Of a stretch of DNA of 21,057 nucleotides, positions 7,352 through 13,261 are shown one piece after another. The stretch is from CAZLKN01 sp964560135. Its GTDB lineage: Bacteria; Actinomycetota; JAICYB01. A program made the translations under genes and the position numbers. Below the pieces are notes generated by a model. That model made no database searches, had not been told where the DNA came from, and saw nothing but the letters and a program-made list of their open reading frames with translations. The stretch is taken from contig CAZLKN010000053.1 in the NCBI GenBank assembly GCA_964560135.1, forward strand, positions 1 through 21,057, read 5' to 3'. Position 1 is the first letter of the stretch. Each line of letters begins with the position of its first letter.

Positions 7352-8116
7352 CTAGACCACCTTCGCTTCCGCCATGAAGTCCGCGATCTTCTGCGCCGCG
7401 GTTCCGTCGTCCTCGATGACCTCGCCGGCTCCGCGTTTGGGTGCCTCCGAGATCTCGGCCACCTCCTGGGTGGGCTTGGCCTCGTCGGCGCTCAGGCCGA
7501 GATCCGACAGGCCGACCTGGTCCACCGGCTTCGACTTGGCCCCCACGATGCCCTTGAAGGACGGGTACCGCGGCTCGTTCGCGCCTGCGGTCACGGTGAC
7601 CACGGCGGGAAGCGGGGTCTCGACGACGTCGTACCCCTTCTCGGTCTGCCGGTTGATCGTGAGCTTGCCGTCGGCGATCTCGAGCTTCTTCGCGAAGGTC
7701 GCATTCGGGACGCCGAGGAGTTCGGCGAGCATCTGTGGGACAACGCCGGTGTAGCCGTCCGTCGACTCCACCCCCGAGATCACGAGGTCGAAGCCGGCCC
7801 GTTCGATCGCTTTGGCGAGCACGCGCGCGGTCACGAGCGCATCGGCCCCCGCGAGGGTGTCGTCGGTGACGAGCACGCCCTTGGCGGCGCCCATCGACAG
7901 GGCCTTGCGAACCGCCTCCATGGCCTGGGCGGGACCCATGGACACCACGGTCACCTCGCCGCCGTGGGCCTCGGCCAGCTGGAGGCCGGCCTCCACGCCG
8001 AATTCGTCCCCGGGGTCGAGCACCGAGGCCACGCCCTCCCGCTTCAGCCTCGTGCCGTCGAGCTCGGGATCCAGGTTCGGGTCGGGAACCTGTTTCACAC
8101 ATACGACGATGTTCAT
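7352..8116 (-). CDS. etfB: Electron transfer flavoprotein subunit beta
   Basis: The 254-residue beta subunit, which binds AMP structurally and docks dehydrogenase partners. It begins M-N-I-V-V-C-V-K-Q-V-P-D-P, typical of EtfB. It continues with the G-x-E-V-T-V-V-S-M-G-P strand-turn, D-G-Y-T-G-V-V-P-Q-M-L-A-E-L-L-G (the usual E-S-T-D-G-x-T-G-x-V-P segment), and the family signature E-K-G-Y-D-V-V-E-T-P-L-P-A-V-V-T-V at about residues 160-175. A strong ribosome site AGGAGAG lies about 7 bases before the ATG. It is first in the etfBA operon, divergent from the HD-GYP gene, and its leader can fold into a small hairpin. Confidence 0.96.
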   Translation of the reverse strand: MNIVVCVKQVPDPNLDPELDGTRLKREGVASVLDPGDEFGVEAGLQLAEAHGGEVTVVSMGPAQAMEAVRKALSMGAAKGVLVTDDTLAGADALVTARVLAKAIERAGFDLVISGVESTDGYTGVVPQMLAELLGVPNATFAKKLEIADGKLTINRQTEKGYDVVETPLPAVVTVTAGANEPRYPSFKGIVGAKSKPVDQVGLSDLGLSADEAKPTQEVAEISEAPKRGAGEVIEDDGTAAQKIADFMAEAKVV

Positions 8117-8147
8117 GGAGTTTCTCTCCTGCCTTGAAGGTCGTCTT

Positions 8148-8175
8148 CCTCGCGCGGAGCGAGGCGGGACATATA
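8148..8175 (-). promoter_or_regulatory. Possible etfBA -10 box and 5' leader hairpin
   Basis: On the minus strand TATATG (8175-8170) could be a -10 box. Bases 8164-8148 form a perfect six-base-pair stem (CCTCGC with GCGAGG) around a five-base loop. If transcription begins about seven bases after the -10 box, the hairpin would sit at the very 5' end of the mRNA, upstream of the AGGAGAG ribosome site. No -35 match was found, so the promoter half of this call is weak. Confidence 0.3.
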
Positions 8176-8314
8176 CCCGTCGGATTGTCCCTTACCCACG
8201 AGGCGGGAGCCAAATGAGCGCGGATCCGGCTGCAAGGTTTCCGGTGGCCGTCCGTACTGGTGGTGAAGGATGTTTCGGGCTTGCCTATGGGGGGCTGACC
8301 GAAGAGAGGCCAAC

Positions 8315-8971
8315 GTGAGCGACCTCATGGGTACAACGGAGGCGCAGCGACCGAGCAGCGTTGCCGCGCTCCGCGTGGCGTCGGTTCCCGAATCGCTCCC
8401 GACCGGTTCGATCCGTTCGGCGGCGGAGGCGCTCGTGGCGGCCATCGAGGCTCGCGACGGCGACACCGCCGCACACTCCGTCGCCGTCGTGTCGGTCTCC
8501 ATCCGGATCCTGCGCACCCTAGATCCGGCTGCAGCGGATGATCCGCTCGTCGCGTACGGTTTCCTGCTCCACGACGTCGGGAAGCTTTCCGTTCCCGACG
8601 CCGTCCTCTACAAGCCGGGCCCCCTCGTGGGCCCGGAGCTGACGCTGATCCGCCAACATCCCCTCTGGGGGGCGCAGATCCTCGAGCGCATGGACGGGCT
8701 GGCCGGGACCCTCGCTCAGCGCATCGTCCGTCACCACCACGAACGCTGGGATGGCAGCGGCTACCCGGGGGGCCTGGCCGGATCGGCCATCCCGTCGGCC
8801 TGCCGTGCCTTCGCCGTGGTCGACGCCTTCGATGCGATGACGCGGGATCGCCCCTACCGTCCCGCGATGGCCGTCGACGCGGCGCTCGACGAGCTCGCCG
8901 GCGGACGTGGAACGCAGTTCGATCCCGACGCCGTGGACATCCTGCTCGAACAGCTGCGCCACGCCGCCTGA
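8315..8971 (+). CDS. Stand-alone HD-GYP domain phosphodiesterase
   Basis: A 218-residue HD-GYP protein, a metal-dependent phosphodiesterase class that degrades cyclic di-GMP (some members cut cGAMP). Visible active-site elements: H54 in the first helix (D-G-D-T-A-A-H-S), H86-D87-V-G-K90, the H140-H141-H142-E-R-W-D-G-S-G-Y150-P-G-G run that contains the GYP motif, and D-A-F-D-A-M-T-R-D-R-P-Y-R. Apart from about 35 low-complexity N-terminal residues there is no receiver, GAF or membrane domain, so input must come from elsewhere. I choose the GTG at 8315 because GAGAGG (8304-8309) precedes it by five bases; an in-frame ATG at 8270 lacks such a site. It is followed after 20 bases by a ligase with its own predicted promoter. 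Confidence 0.88.
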   Translation: MSDLMGTTEAQRPSSVAALRVASVPESLPTGSIRSAAEALVAAIEARDGDTAAHSVAVVSVSIRILRTLDPAAADDPLVAYGFLLHDVGKLSVPDAVLYKPGPLVGPELTLIRQHPLWGAQILERMDGLAGTLAQRIVRHHHERWDGSGYPGGLAGSAIPSACRAFAVVDAFDAMTRDRPYRPAMAVDAALDELAGGRGTQFDPDAVDILLEQLRHAA

Positions 8972-8978
8972 GGCCGCG

Positions 8979-8991
8979 TAACCTGTAGCGC
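8979..8991 (+). promoter_or_regulatory. Candidate leaderless -10 element before the second AMP ligase
   Basis: TAACCT (8979-8984, TA-N3-T) is followed by seven bases and then the GTG at 8992. That spacing puts the transcription start at the start codon. There is no Shine-Dalgarno between them, which fits leaderless translation. The element is inferred from sequence only. Confidence 0.5.
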
Positions 8992-10302
8992 GTGTTCGTT
9001 CTCGAGCCACGCGCGGTGGAGGAGGAGGCCGCACGGGCGGCCGGGTGGCTCCGCGAGCGGGGTCTGCGGCCCGGCGACCGGGTGGCGGTGGTTGCCGGCA
9101 ACCATCCGCGGTACATCCCCTTCACGATGGGGGCGTTGCGCACGGGCGTGATCCCCGTCCCGGTGAACGTCCACCTGCCGGCACCGGAACGCGAGCGGCT
9201 CGTCGCCGACGCCGACGTCCGGCTCGTGGTCACCGGTGACGCCTGGCCCGAGACCGGTCACGCGGAACCGGTCGAGCTGGCCCCCTGGCCCTTGGGCCGG
9301 CCGATGCACTACACCTCCGGCACCACCGGGGTCTCCAAAGGCGTCTGGGGCGGTGTGCTGGACGAGGCCCTGGCGGCCGATCTCGCCGGGGACGAGGCCG
9401 GCCTCTGGGACGCGCGGCCCGGTGACACCTATCTCGTGTGCTCGCCGCTGCACCATTCGGCCCCCCACCGTTCGGCGGTCTCCGCTCTGCTCGCGGGGGC
9501 CCGCGTGCTCGTGGCCCACAGCTTCGACGCCGCGAGCGTCGCCCGTGCCTTCGCGGAGGACGGCGTCACGGGGGCCTTCCTGGTCCCCACCCACCTGCGG
9601 CGGCTCCTGGCGGGCCCATTCTCGGCCCCCGCCGCGCGGCGGGTGCTGCACGCCGGCGAGCCCTGTCCGGCGATCCTGAAGCGCCGGGCGCTGGACGCCT
9701 TCGCCCCCGGGGTCCTTTGGGAGTTCTACGGATCCACCGAGGGACAGTTCTCCGCCTGCCCGCCGGAGGACTGGCTGCAGCGTCCGGGGACGGTGGGCCG
9801 GGCCCGGCCCGGCCGGCGACTGGAGATCGTGGATCCGGGAGCCGACGGCGTGGGGGCCGTCCACGTCACGGCCCCCACGTGCTGGCGGTGGGAGTACTGG
9901 CGAGACCCGGACAAGACGGCGACGGCCTGGCGGGGAGAGCTGTTCACCGTGGGCGACCTCGGCCGCCTCGACGACGACGGCTACCTCTACCTCGCCGGTC
10001 GCCGGGAGGACCTCGTGATCTCCGGCGGGGTGAACGTCTACCCGGCGGAGGTGGAGCGGGTGTTGCTGGAGCACCCGGACGTGGTGGAGGCCGCGGTCTT
10101 CGGCGTGCCCGACCCGGAGTGGGGCCAGCGGGTCTGCGCCGCGGTCGTCTCGCGCGGAGCCTCGGGTTCCGGGCTGCGGGCCTGGGCTCGCGAGCGCCTG
10201 CCGGGCTCGCATACGCCCAAGGAGGTGCTGGTGGTCGAGGCGCTGCCCCGGACGGGGTCCGGGAAGGTCCGGCGCTCCGACCTCATGGGCCTCATCCAGT
10301 AA
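8992..10302 (+). CDS. AMP-dependent acyl-CoA synthetase/ligase, short form
   Basis: A 436-residue ANL-superfamily ligase, shorter than the usual 500-560 residues because the N-terminal section is reduced. It opens directly at a helix and the G-D-R-V-A-V-V-A-G-N strand. All core motifs remain: M-H-Y-T-S-G-T-T-G-V-S-K-G at 105-117, E-F-Y-G-S-T-E-G from 244, G321-D322 of the ribose-binding motif, the hinge with G-R-R-E-D-L-V-I-S-G-G-V-N-V-Y-P, and a normal C-terminal P-R-T-G-S-G-K with K425. It should therefore be able to adenylate and thioesterify, but the acid is unknown. The start is set by the -10 box seven bases upstream. The sequence is clearly different from the ligase at 4215-5855, so this is not a recent duplicate. 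Confidence 0.85.
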   Translation: MFVLEPRAVEEEAARAAGWLRERGLRPGDRVAVVAGNHPRYIPFTMGALRTGVIPVPVNVHLPAPERERLVADADVRLVVTGDAWPETGHAEPVELAPWPLGRPMHYTSGTTGVSKGVWGGVLDEALAADLAGDEAGLWDARPGDTYLVCSPLHHSAPHRSAVSALLAGARVLVAHSFDAASVARAFAEDGVTGAFLVPTHLRRLLAGPFSAPAARRVLHAGEPCPAILKRRALDAFAPGVLWEFYGSTEGQFSACPPEDWLQRPGTVGRARPGRRLEIVDPGADGVGAVHVTAPTCWRWEYWRDPDKTATAWRGELFTVGDLGRLDDDGYLYLAGRREDLVISGGVNVYPAEVERVLLEHPDVVEAAVFGVPDPEWGQRVCAAVVSRGASGSGLRAWARERLPGSHTPKEVLVVEALPRTGSGKVRRSDLMGLIQ

Positions 10303-10318
10303 CAATACCTCTCAACTC

Positions 10319-10369
10319 TTGACAGCGGCCACAGAAGCCAGTCAACTGGACGTTCGCCCTTGTGGCCGC
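10319..10369 (+). promoter_or_regulatory. -35-like box abutting a nested inverted repeat upstream of the transglycosylase gene
   Basis: A consensus TTGACA lies at 10319-10324. Directly after it comes GCGGCCACA (10325-10333), whose perfect nine-base complement TGTGGCCGC is at 10361-10369. Inside the 27-base loop is a second palindrome, CCAGT-CA-ACTGG (10338-10349). No good -10 box sits 17 bases from TTGACA. It may be a regulator-binding site or a folded leader. There is no T-run after it, so it does not look like an intrinsic terminator of the ligase gene. Confidence 0.4.
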
Positions 10370-10408
10370 GTCCGTTTCCGCGATCGGATGGAGATGAGGT
10401 GAGGTTGG

Positions 10409-11245
10409 ATGCGACCTGTCGGTATCGTCGCCATCGCTGCGGCGCTTTTCGCGGGGGGGATCCAGTTCTCCGGGACGCCACCGGCGCACGCGCATGAGCA
10501 GACCCACGTCGTGCGCCAGGGTGAGAACCTCACGGTGATCGCCCGGCGCTACGGGGTGGCGGTCCGTGCCCTGGCGGAGGCGAACGCCCTCGCCGACGAG
10601 AACCTGGTCTTCGCCGGACGGAGCCTCAAGATCCCGGGTGCAGCCGCGTCCTACCGGGTCACCGCGGGTGACACGCTGAGCGCGATCGCGGCCAGGCACG
10701 GGGTCAGCGTCGAGGCACTGGCGCTCGCCAACGGGATCTCGAACCCCGACTTCGTCTGGGCCGGACGGACGCTCGAGGTTCCCGGACCCTCGGGCTCGGG
10801 TGGGGGTGTGCGGGCGGCGTCCGCCGCAGGGTCGGTGCCGGCGTCCCGTTCGCATCTGCGTCCGCTCTTCGAGCGCTACGCCGCGGAGGCCGGCGTGCCG
10901 GCCGACCTGGCGATGGCTCTGGCCTGGCAGGAATCGGGCTGGCAGCAGCACATGGTTTCCTCCACGGGGGCCGTGGGGGTCATGCAGCTCATGCCGGACA
11001 CCGTCGACTTCGTGTCGCGGGTGCTGCTGCGGCGAGCTCCGCTCGACCCCCGCGACGTCGAACAGAACATCCGCATGGGCACCCGCCAGCTCCGCTACCT
11101 GCTCGACCAGACCGGCAACGACCTGCACCAGGCGGTCGCCGCCTACTACCAGGGCCTGGGGGCCGTCCGGCGCCACGGCATCTACGAGCAGTCGCGCCCG
11201 TTCGTGGCCAACGTGCTGGCCCTCCGGAGCCGATTCGCCGGATAG
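10409..11245 (+). CDS. Secreted LysM-LysM-SLT lytic transglycosylase
   Basis: A 278-residue secreted murein hydrolase, expected to cut the MurNAc-GlcNAc bond with formation of 1,6-anhydroMurNAc. A signal peptide (hydrophobic stretch to about residue 20, likely cut after A-H-A at 28) is followed by two LysM peptidoglycan-binding repeats (about 33-77 and 83-127). A short Gly/Ser/Ala linker leads to an SLT domain from about 150. E175 in A-W-Q-E-S-G-W is the expected catalytic acid, followed by the family's S-T-G-A-V-G-V-M-Q-L-M-P, the N-I-R-M-G-T-R-Q-L segment and A-A-Y-Y-Q-G-L-G. The ATG at 10409 has a GAGGTGAGG ribosome site upstream. The next gene, 48 bases on, is an M23 endopeptidase, so glycan and peptide cleavage are encoded side by side. 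Confidence 0.92.
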   Translation: MRPVGIVAIAAALFAGGIQFSGTPPAHAHEQTHVVRQGENLTVIARRYGVAVRALAEANALADENLVFAGRSLKIPGAAASYRVTAGDTLSAIAARHGVSVEALALANGISNPDFVWAGRTLEVPGPSGSGGGVRAASAAGSVPASRSHLRPLFERYAAEAGVPADLAMALAWQESGWQQHMVSSTGAVGVMQLMPDTVDFVSRVLLRRAPLDPRDVEQNIRMGTRQLRYLLDQTGNDLHQAVAAYYQGLGAVRRHGIYEQSRPFVANVLALRSRFAG

Positions 11246-11293
11246 CATGTTATTTGTGTGTACTAGAGTGATCTGTGGTAGACAGAGTGCGGC

Positions 11294-11919
11294 ATGAGGC
11301 ATCCATCCCGCATCGCCGCGTTGTGCGCGCTCATCCTGGCCACGGGCCTCGTGGGCCCCGCCCCGGTTTCGGGGGCCGGCGGGATGCAGATCCCCTCCTC
11401 GGGCTCGATCGGCACGACGGGGTACTTCCTGTCCTGCCGGAACACCAGCTCGTCGACGAGCTCCACCCCCTACTACGACCAGCAGAACCAGCTTCGGACC
11501 TGGGACTGCGGGGAGGGGATGCGTCCCCACAAGGGCGTGGACATCCTCGGGTCGACCACACCGGGGGTCACCCCGGTGTACGCCGCCGCCCCCGGGACGG
11601 TGTGGACGGCCGAGCGCGGCAACGGGTTCGGCTGGCGGGTGGTGATCCGCCACGGCCACGACGTCGGGGGCAACGGGCTGTGGACCTACACGATCTACGG
11701 GCACATGGGGAACTGCTCGACGGGTGAGAGCCTGATCGCGCCGGGGATCACGCCGGGCACGAAGGTGGCCGCGGGGCAGCTCGTCGGCTACCAGGGCGAC
11801 GACAACTACCCCAACGGCTGCTCGAGCCGGGTGCACCTGCACTGGGAGATCCGGGTGTCCACGGGGGACGTGTCCAACGTGTTCCTGGCCACACCGGCGA
11901 GCCCGAACTTCTACACCGG
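11294..11919 (+). CDS. Secreted M23-family metallopeptidase (N-terminal part, runs into assembly gap)
   Basis: The LytM/lysostaphin-type zinc endopeptidase portion of a wall hydrolase, expected to cut peptide cross-bridges or stems outside the membrane. The signal peptide spans about residues 1-28. The catalytic domain shows the zinc ligands of H79-x3-D83 (R-P-H-K-G-V-D), H137 in Y-G-H-M-G, and H181-L-H183 (H-L-H-W-E-I), so the active site is complete. Cysteines at S-C-R, D-C-G, N-C-S and G-C-S may form disulfides. The frame is open to the run of N at 11920. The protein almost certainly continues with the Thr/Pro-rich tail after the gap. It follows the SLT transglycosylase by 48 bases and the two may be co-transcribed. 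Confidence 0.9.
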
Positions 11920-12019
11920 NNNNNNNNNNNNNNNNNNNNNNNNNNNNNNNNNNNNNNNNNNNNNNNNNNNNNNNNNNNNNNNNNNNNNNNNNNNNNNNNN
12001 NNNNNNNNNNNNNNNNNNN
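11920..12019. other. Assembly gap, 100 N
   Basis: Exactly 100 consecutive N. This is the conventional placeholder for a gap of unknown size, so reading frame and distance across it carry no meaning. It lies inside the M23 peptidase gene, just before a repetitive Thr/Pro coding tail. Confidence 0.99.
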
Positions 12020-12021
12020 CG

Positions 12022-12234
12022 GCGACCCCACCGGCGGAGGCCACGCCTTCACCGACCCCGCCGCGGCAGCGGACGCGCATCCCGGTCCGGCCCGATCCCA
12101 CGCCGGTGCCGACGGCCACACCGGTTCCCACGCCGGCCCCGACGGTGGCGCCCACCCCCACGCCGACCTTCACGCCGCGTCCCACCCCCGACCGGGACGA
12201 GCTCCGCAACCGCCGCACCCGCCACACGCGCTGA
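12022..12234 (+). CDS. C-terminal Thr/Pro-rich tail of the M23 peptidase (5' end in gap)
   Basis: This frame encodes about 70 residues dominated by T-P-x-P units (T-P-V-P-T-A-T-P-V-P, T-P-A-P-T-V, P-T-P-T-P-T-F-T-P-R-P), ending in a basic segment D-R-D-E-L-R-N-R-R-T-R-H-T-R and TGA at 12232-12234. Such proline/threonine tails are typical of wall-spanning regions in exported actinobacterial proteins, which supports joining it to the M23 gene. With the nominal 100 N the two pieces are out of phase, which only shows that the true gap length is not 100. A naive read-through gives an arginine-rich shadow frame that should not be annotated. Confidence 0.7.
   Translation, partial: ATPPAEATPSPTPPRQRTRIPVRPDPTPVPTATPVPTPAPTVAPTPTPTFTPRPTPDRDELRNRRTRHTR
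12088..12198 (+). repeat. Degenerate Thr/Pro-coding tandem repeat
   Basis: The 19-base unit at 12097-12115 recurs at 12127-12145 with 17 of 19 bases identical, a 30-base (ten-residue) period that decays on both sides into other T-P-x-P codons. It lies next to the run of N and is a plausible reason that the assembly broke here. Confidence 0.6.
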
Positions 12235-12268
12235 ATCCCGGCTCTCAAGACGTTTTGCGTGGGTGAGG

Positions 12269-13027
12269 TCAGGGCCAAACCTCGACCATGTCGTCGACGA
12301 TGTGAAGTGTCTCATCCTCCGGGTGCACGCGAGGATTGTTGAAGAGCTGCCAGGCGACGATGCTCCCGTCGGCTTGGCGAACGAACCAGTGCACCATGCG
12401 TAAGTCACGTCTACCCTTTGACCTCCAAGGACGGGCCTCATCTGGCGAAAGATGCCGGTAGGTCTCCTTTAACCGGGCTTCGTGACCTCGGACCGTTACG
12501 AACTTGTCGTCGTCAGCCGGTGCAAGGTTCAGATCCGTACTCGTTGGATGTGCGACTACTTCGAGGAGGAACCCGCCACGATCAACCTCCGCCATCGCGC
12601 CATACGGATGGGTATGCGATTCGCGCTGCCACACCGTGGCGACGGAACTGGGATCATTCGGACCACCGCTTGCCAGCACGAATGCCACTTGCCTACCGGT
12701 AGCACTCGGCGGGCGCCGGAAGGCAAGTATAGGAGGGTAGCGGAAGACCGCCGCTGCCTCTTCCACAGAGATCGCCCCGGGCGGGAGCGGTACAGCTGCC
12801 CCGTCACGGCCGCCGGGGGATCCTTCATGGGCGATTGCGGATCCAGGATCGGCACGTTCCACCTGACCACCGCCGTCGACAGTGGATGGGGAGGGTGGAG
12901 GCGCGCTCGTCGTCTGGCCGGATGGTGTGGAGACAGCCGTAGAGTTACGCATTGGTAGGTCGTTAGCCGAGCTGCAACTTGATGCCAGGATTGCGGCGAT
13001 GGAAATCCACACAAGACGGCGTTTCAC
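12269..13027 (-). CDS. Hypothetical lipoprotein-like secreted protein
   Basis: A 252-residue protein of unrecognised family. The N-terminus is M-K-R-R followed by a hydrophobic stretch and I-L-A-S-S-C18, an imperfect lipobox, so it is probably a lipid-anchored surface protein. Next comes a low-complexity Ser/Thr/Pro/Gly region to about residue 80, then a folded domain rich in W, H, R and D. The C-terminal part ('V-T-V-R-G-H-E-A', 'H-W-F-V-R-Q-A-D-G-S-I-V-A-W', 'E-T-L-H-I-V-D-D-M-V-E-V') has the rhythm of small actinobacterial lipoproteins that carry a strand-rich domain; this is only an impression. I chose the GTG at 13027 because AAAGGA lies about 6 bases upstream; a longer frame to 13078 exists. 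GC is clearly lower than in neighbouring genes, which may indicate acquisition. Confidence 0.68.
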   Translation of the reverse strand: MKRRLVWISIAAILASSCSSANDLPMRNSTAVSTPSGQTTSAPPPSPSTVDGGGQVERADPGSAIAHEGSPGGRDGAAVPLPPGAISVEEAAAVFRYPPILAFRRPPSATGRQVAFVLASGGPNDPSSVATVWQRESHTHPYGAMAEVDRGGFLLEVVAHPTSTDLNLAPADDDKFVTVRGHEARLKETYRHLSPDEARPWRSKGRRDLRMVHWFVRQADGSIVAWQLFNNPRVHPEDETLHIVDDMVEVWP

Positions 13028-13066
13028 GATTGGTCCTTTAGTCAAAGAGGCAAAGATCAAGGATCC

Positions 13067-13261
13067 ATGGGTGAGCACCCGCAGCCAGGATACCGAGAAG
13101 GAGCACCACGTTGGTTCGCTTTACGGGCTGGCCCCTTCGGTCGAGGAGCGGAACCCGACGAGCTTGATGCGGATCGCGTCTCACAATGGTACAGGCGGCA
13201 TGCCCGGAGTTGGAAGCACGTCCGTACCATCAGGCCCGGGCCTGAGGCACACTGGAGGTGA
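13067..13261 (+). CDS. Possible small ORF overlapping the rel start (64 aa, unrecognised)
   Basis: An ATG at 13067 preceded by AAGGA (spacing about four) opens 64 codons. The TGA at 13259-13261 overlaps both proposed rel starts (GTG 13258, ATG 13261). The product is basic and aromatic in its second half (D-R-V-S-Q-W-Y-R-R-H-A-R-S-W-K-H-V-R-T-I), with no membrane segment or known motif. Translation reaching the rel start would give coupling. Against it: the region is short, no homologue is recognised, and the sequence may simply be the rel leader. It divides an otherwise empty 230-base stretch between the divergent lipoprotein gene and rel. Confidence 0.3.
   Translation: MGEHPQPGYREGAPRWFALRAGPFGRGAEPDELDADRVSQWYRRHARSWKHVRTIRPGPEAHWR

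Noticed and set aside
6390..8213. Single 607-residue protein covering etfA plus upstream sequence
   Set aside because: The upstream part is an out-of-phase reading of etfB; the true etfA start is the ATG at 7349, two bases after the etfB stop.
10325..10369. Intrinsic terminator of the second AMP ligase gene
   Set aside because: The outer stem has a long loop and there is no T-run after the right arm.
10303..10408. Cyclic di-AMP (ydaO-type) riboswitch upstream of the LysM-SLT gene
   Set aside because: Such riboswitches often precede actinobacterial wall hydrolases, but I could not find the conserved ydaO core sequences here and the stretch is short.
11294..12403. Continuous read-through of the M23 frame across the run of N
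   Set aside because: The gap length is a placeholder; after the gap this phase gives an arginine-rich nonsense sequence while another phase gives a sensible T-P-x-P tail with a stop.
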